Assembly: GCF_007971525.1 (NCBI RefSeq)
Contig: NZ_CP042437.1
Span: forward strand, 806,001-870,000
DNA: 64,000 nucleotides
Direction: 5' to 3'
Source: Mucilaginibacter ginsenosidivorax
Lineage (GTDB): Bacteria > Bacteroidota > Bacteroidia > Sphingobacteriales > Sphingobacteriaceae
Shown: positions 63,061 to 64,000 of the stretch, piece by piece
Position numbering within the stretch: position 1 is the stretch's first letter
Layout: every line of letters starts with the position of its first letter
Made by a program: the position numbers and the translations under genes
Notes under the pieces: model-generated
Databases searched by the model: none
Told to the model about the DNA's origin: nothing
Seen by the model: only the letters and a program-made list of their open reading frames with translations

Positions 63061-64000
63061 ATGAATTTTATATGCCGCCCGTTAATAGTTATTGCATTTA
63101 TACTAACATGCCTGTATGCCGGCGCGCAGACCCAAGCCTTAAAATTCAATGGCGGCAAGCGGGTGGTTATTATTATGTTTGATGGTTTTGGGATGAGTTA
63201 TTTTAATAACGCACCCATGCCTTATTTAAAAGGCATGATTCAAAAAGGCTTTTTTAAGCCGGTAAGCGCTTTAATGCCTACGGTTACCAACGCCAATAAT
63301 ACATCGATATGCACCAGTACTTTTCCCGAAGTTAACGGTATAAGCGGCAACTTTTTTTTGAACGACAAAGGCCGGGAGGAATTTATGGAAGATAAGCACC
63401 TGGTGCTTGCCCCTACTATTTTTCAAAAACTCAAAAAATATCATATTAAATCGGCACTGATATCGAGCAAAAAGAAAAGCACCACCCTGCTTTCTGAAGG
63501 CGCCGATATTGTGGTATCACCCGAAACTGCAGATACTTCATGGGTAAATAAAATTGGCAAACCCGACAGTATTTATAGCGCCGGGGTAAATTACTGGTCG
63601 ATGAAGGCGGCCATTTACCTATTGAATAATCGTAGGGATATTGGTTGTATTTACATTCACACTACCGATTATCCCATGCATACCTGGGCACCAACAGACA
63701 GCGGCTCGATAAAACATCTTCAAAACATGGATAACTACATCCGCCAGATTAACGAAGTTGCGCCGGATGTCACCATCCTGATCACGGCCGATCATGATGT
63801 AAACCATAAAAGCCGGTGTATTGATATTCAAAAAGCGCTGCTTGAACAGCACGTGAGGATAAAATTAGCGCTGAGCCCCGAAAAAGATAAATACTTTAAA
63901 CATCATCGTGGTTTTGGCGGGGCATCATACGTTTACTTAAACAATGCCATCGATTTACAAACGGTAAAAACGGCGCTATATCAATTAAAAGGAGTACAAA
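63061..64000 (+). CDS. Partial alkaline-phosphatase-superfamily enzyme, phosphonoacetate hydrolase-like
   Basis: The ATG at 63061 opens a signal peptide (RPLIVIAFILTCLYAGAQ) and stays open to the window end (313 codons seen). The metal sites match type I phosphodiesterases: Asp41 in IIMFDGFGM, nucleophile Thr76 in LMPTVTNANNTSI, Asp203 and His207 in TTDYPMHTWAPT, and Asp244/His245 in ITADHDVNHK. TVTNANN...FPEVNGISGNFFLND closely follows phosphonoacetate hydrolases (SFTNPNN...HGISGN), but nucleotide pyrophosphatase activity is possible. A second His is expected beyond (HHRGFGG). Confidence 0.82.
   Translation, partial: MNFICRPLIVIAFILTCLYAGAQTQALKFNGGKRVVIIMFDGFGMSYFNNAPMPYLKGMIQKGFFKPVSALMPTVTNANNTSICTSTFPEVNGISGNFFLNDKGREEFMEDKHLVLAPTIFQKLKKYHIKSALISSKKKSTTLLSEGADIVVSPETADTSWVNKIGKPDSIYSAGVNYWSMKAAIYLLNNRRDIGCIYIHTTDYPMHTWAPTDSGSIKHLQNMDNYIRQINEVAPDVTILITADHDVNHKSRCIDIQKALLEQHVRIKLALSPEKDKYFKHHRGFGGASYVYLNNAIDLQTVKTALYQLKGVQ

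Overview
The window reads as a chromosomal segment of a Bacteroidota bacterium, most likely of the Sphingobacteriaceae (Pedobacter/Mucilaginibacter type). This rests on a DUF4290 gene upstream of murA, three very large sensor kinases with two-component beta-propellers and a Y_Y_Y domain, a LytS/LytTR pair, TlpA-like and OmpA/thrombospondin-3 envelope proteins, a TTTG-N19-TAnnTTTG promoter, and many palindromic intergenic repeats. The species cannot be fixed from sequence alone. I saw no rRNA, tRNA, CRISPR array, integrase or transposase.

Layout. 0-4.6 kb: end of a DHp-type signalling protein, a small orphan gene, an XRE regulator, a PcrA/UvrD helicase and a 42-residue charged protein with a strong terminator. 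4.8-19.5 kb: an accessory block of small-molecule and redox enzymes (dienelactone hydrolase, DoxX, alpha/beta hydrolase, two SDRs, aldo/keto reductase, cupin, ABM monooxygenase, amidohydrolase, luciferase-like flavin enzyme) interleaved with one HxlR and three AraC regulators, several divergent from or adjacent to their likely targets. This looks like stress-responsive electrophile or quinone metabolism. 19.7-22.6 kb: a possible beta-pore-forming-type protein, a SUKH (SMI1/KNR4) protein and a DUF2911 protein. 22.7-26.3 kb: propeller kinase 1.

26.7-31.7 kb: a manganese catalase convergent with a five-gene operon that forms a stressosome module: RsbR-like, RsbS, RsbT, a single chain carrying an RsbT/RsbW-type ATPase plus an RsbX/SpoIIE-type phosphatase, and a histidine kinase with a degenerate RsbT-like N-terminus. 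This is the most complete multi-gene system in the window. 31.9-34.3 kb: a translationally coupled FAD protein, DUF1543 protein and broken HD-domain fragment. 34.3-38.3 kb: a TlpA-like protein with a LytTR regulator and LytS-type kinase. 38.3-46.8 kb: a repeat-rich stretch with a flavin enzyme, a SUKH protein, a decayed metzincin-like toxin tip, an acyltransferase, a GNAT enzyme and an enolase-superfamily epimerase. 45.5-51.1 kb: DUF4290, murA (with Asp in place of the fosfomycin-target Cys), a GT39-like glycosyltransferase and a GH8 glycosidase. 51.4-63 kb: two paralogous hybrid propeller kinases around a Crp/Fnr protein, a lone receiver and an OmpA protein. The window ends inside a phosphonoacetate-hydrolase-like phosphodiesterase.

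Intergenic DNA is notable. At least five families of inverted-repeat elements sit beside gene ends, some in two or three copies. The largest are a ~270-bp palindromic element at 38.6 kb, nested palindromes at 45.0-45.35 kb and a 38/40-bp inverted repeat bracketing 270 bp upstream of murA.
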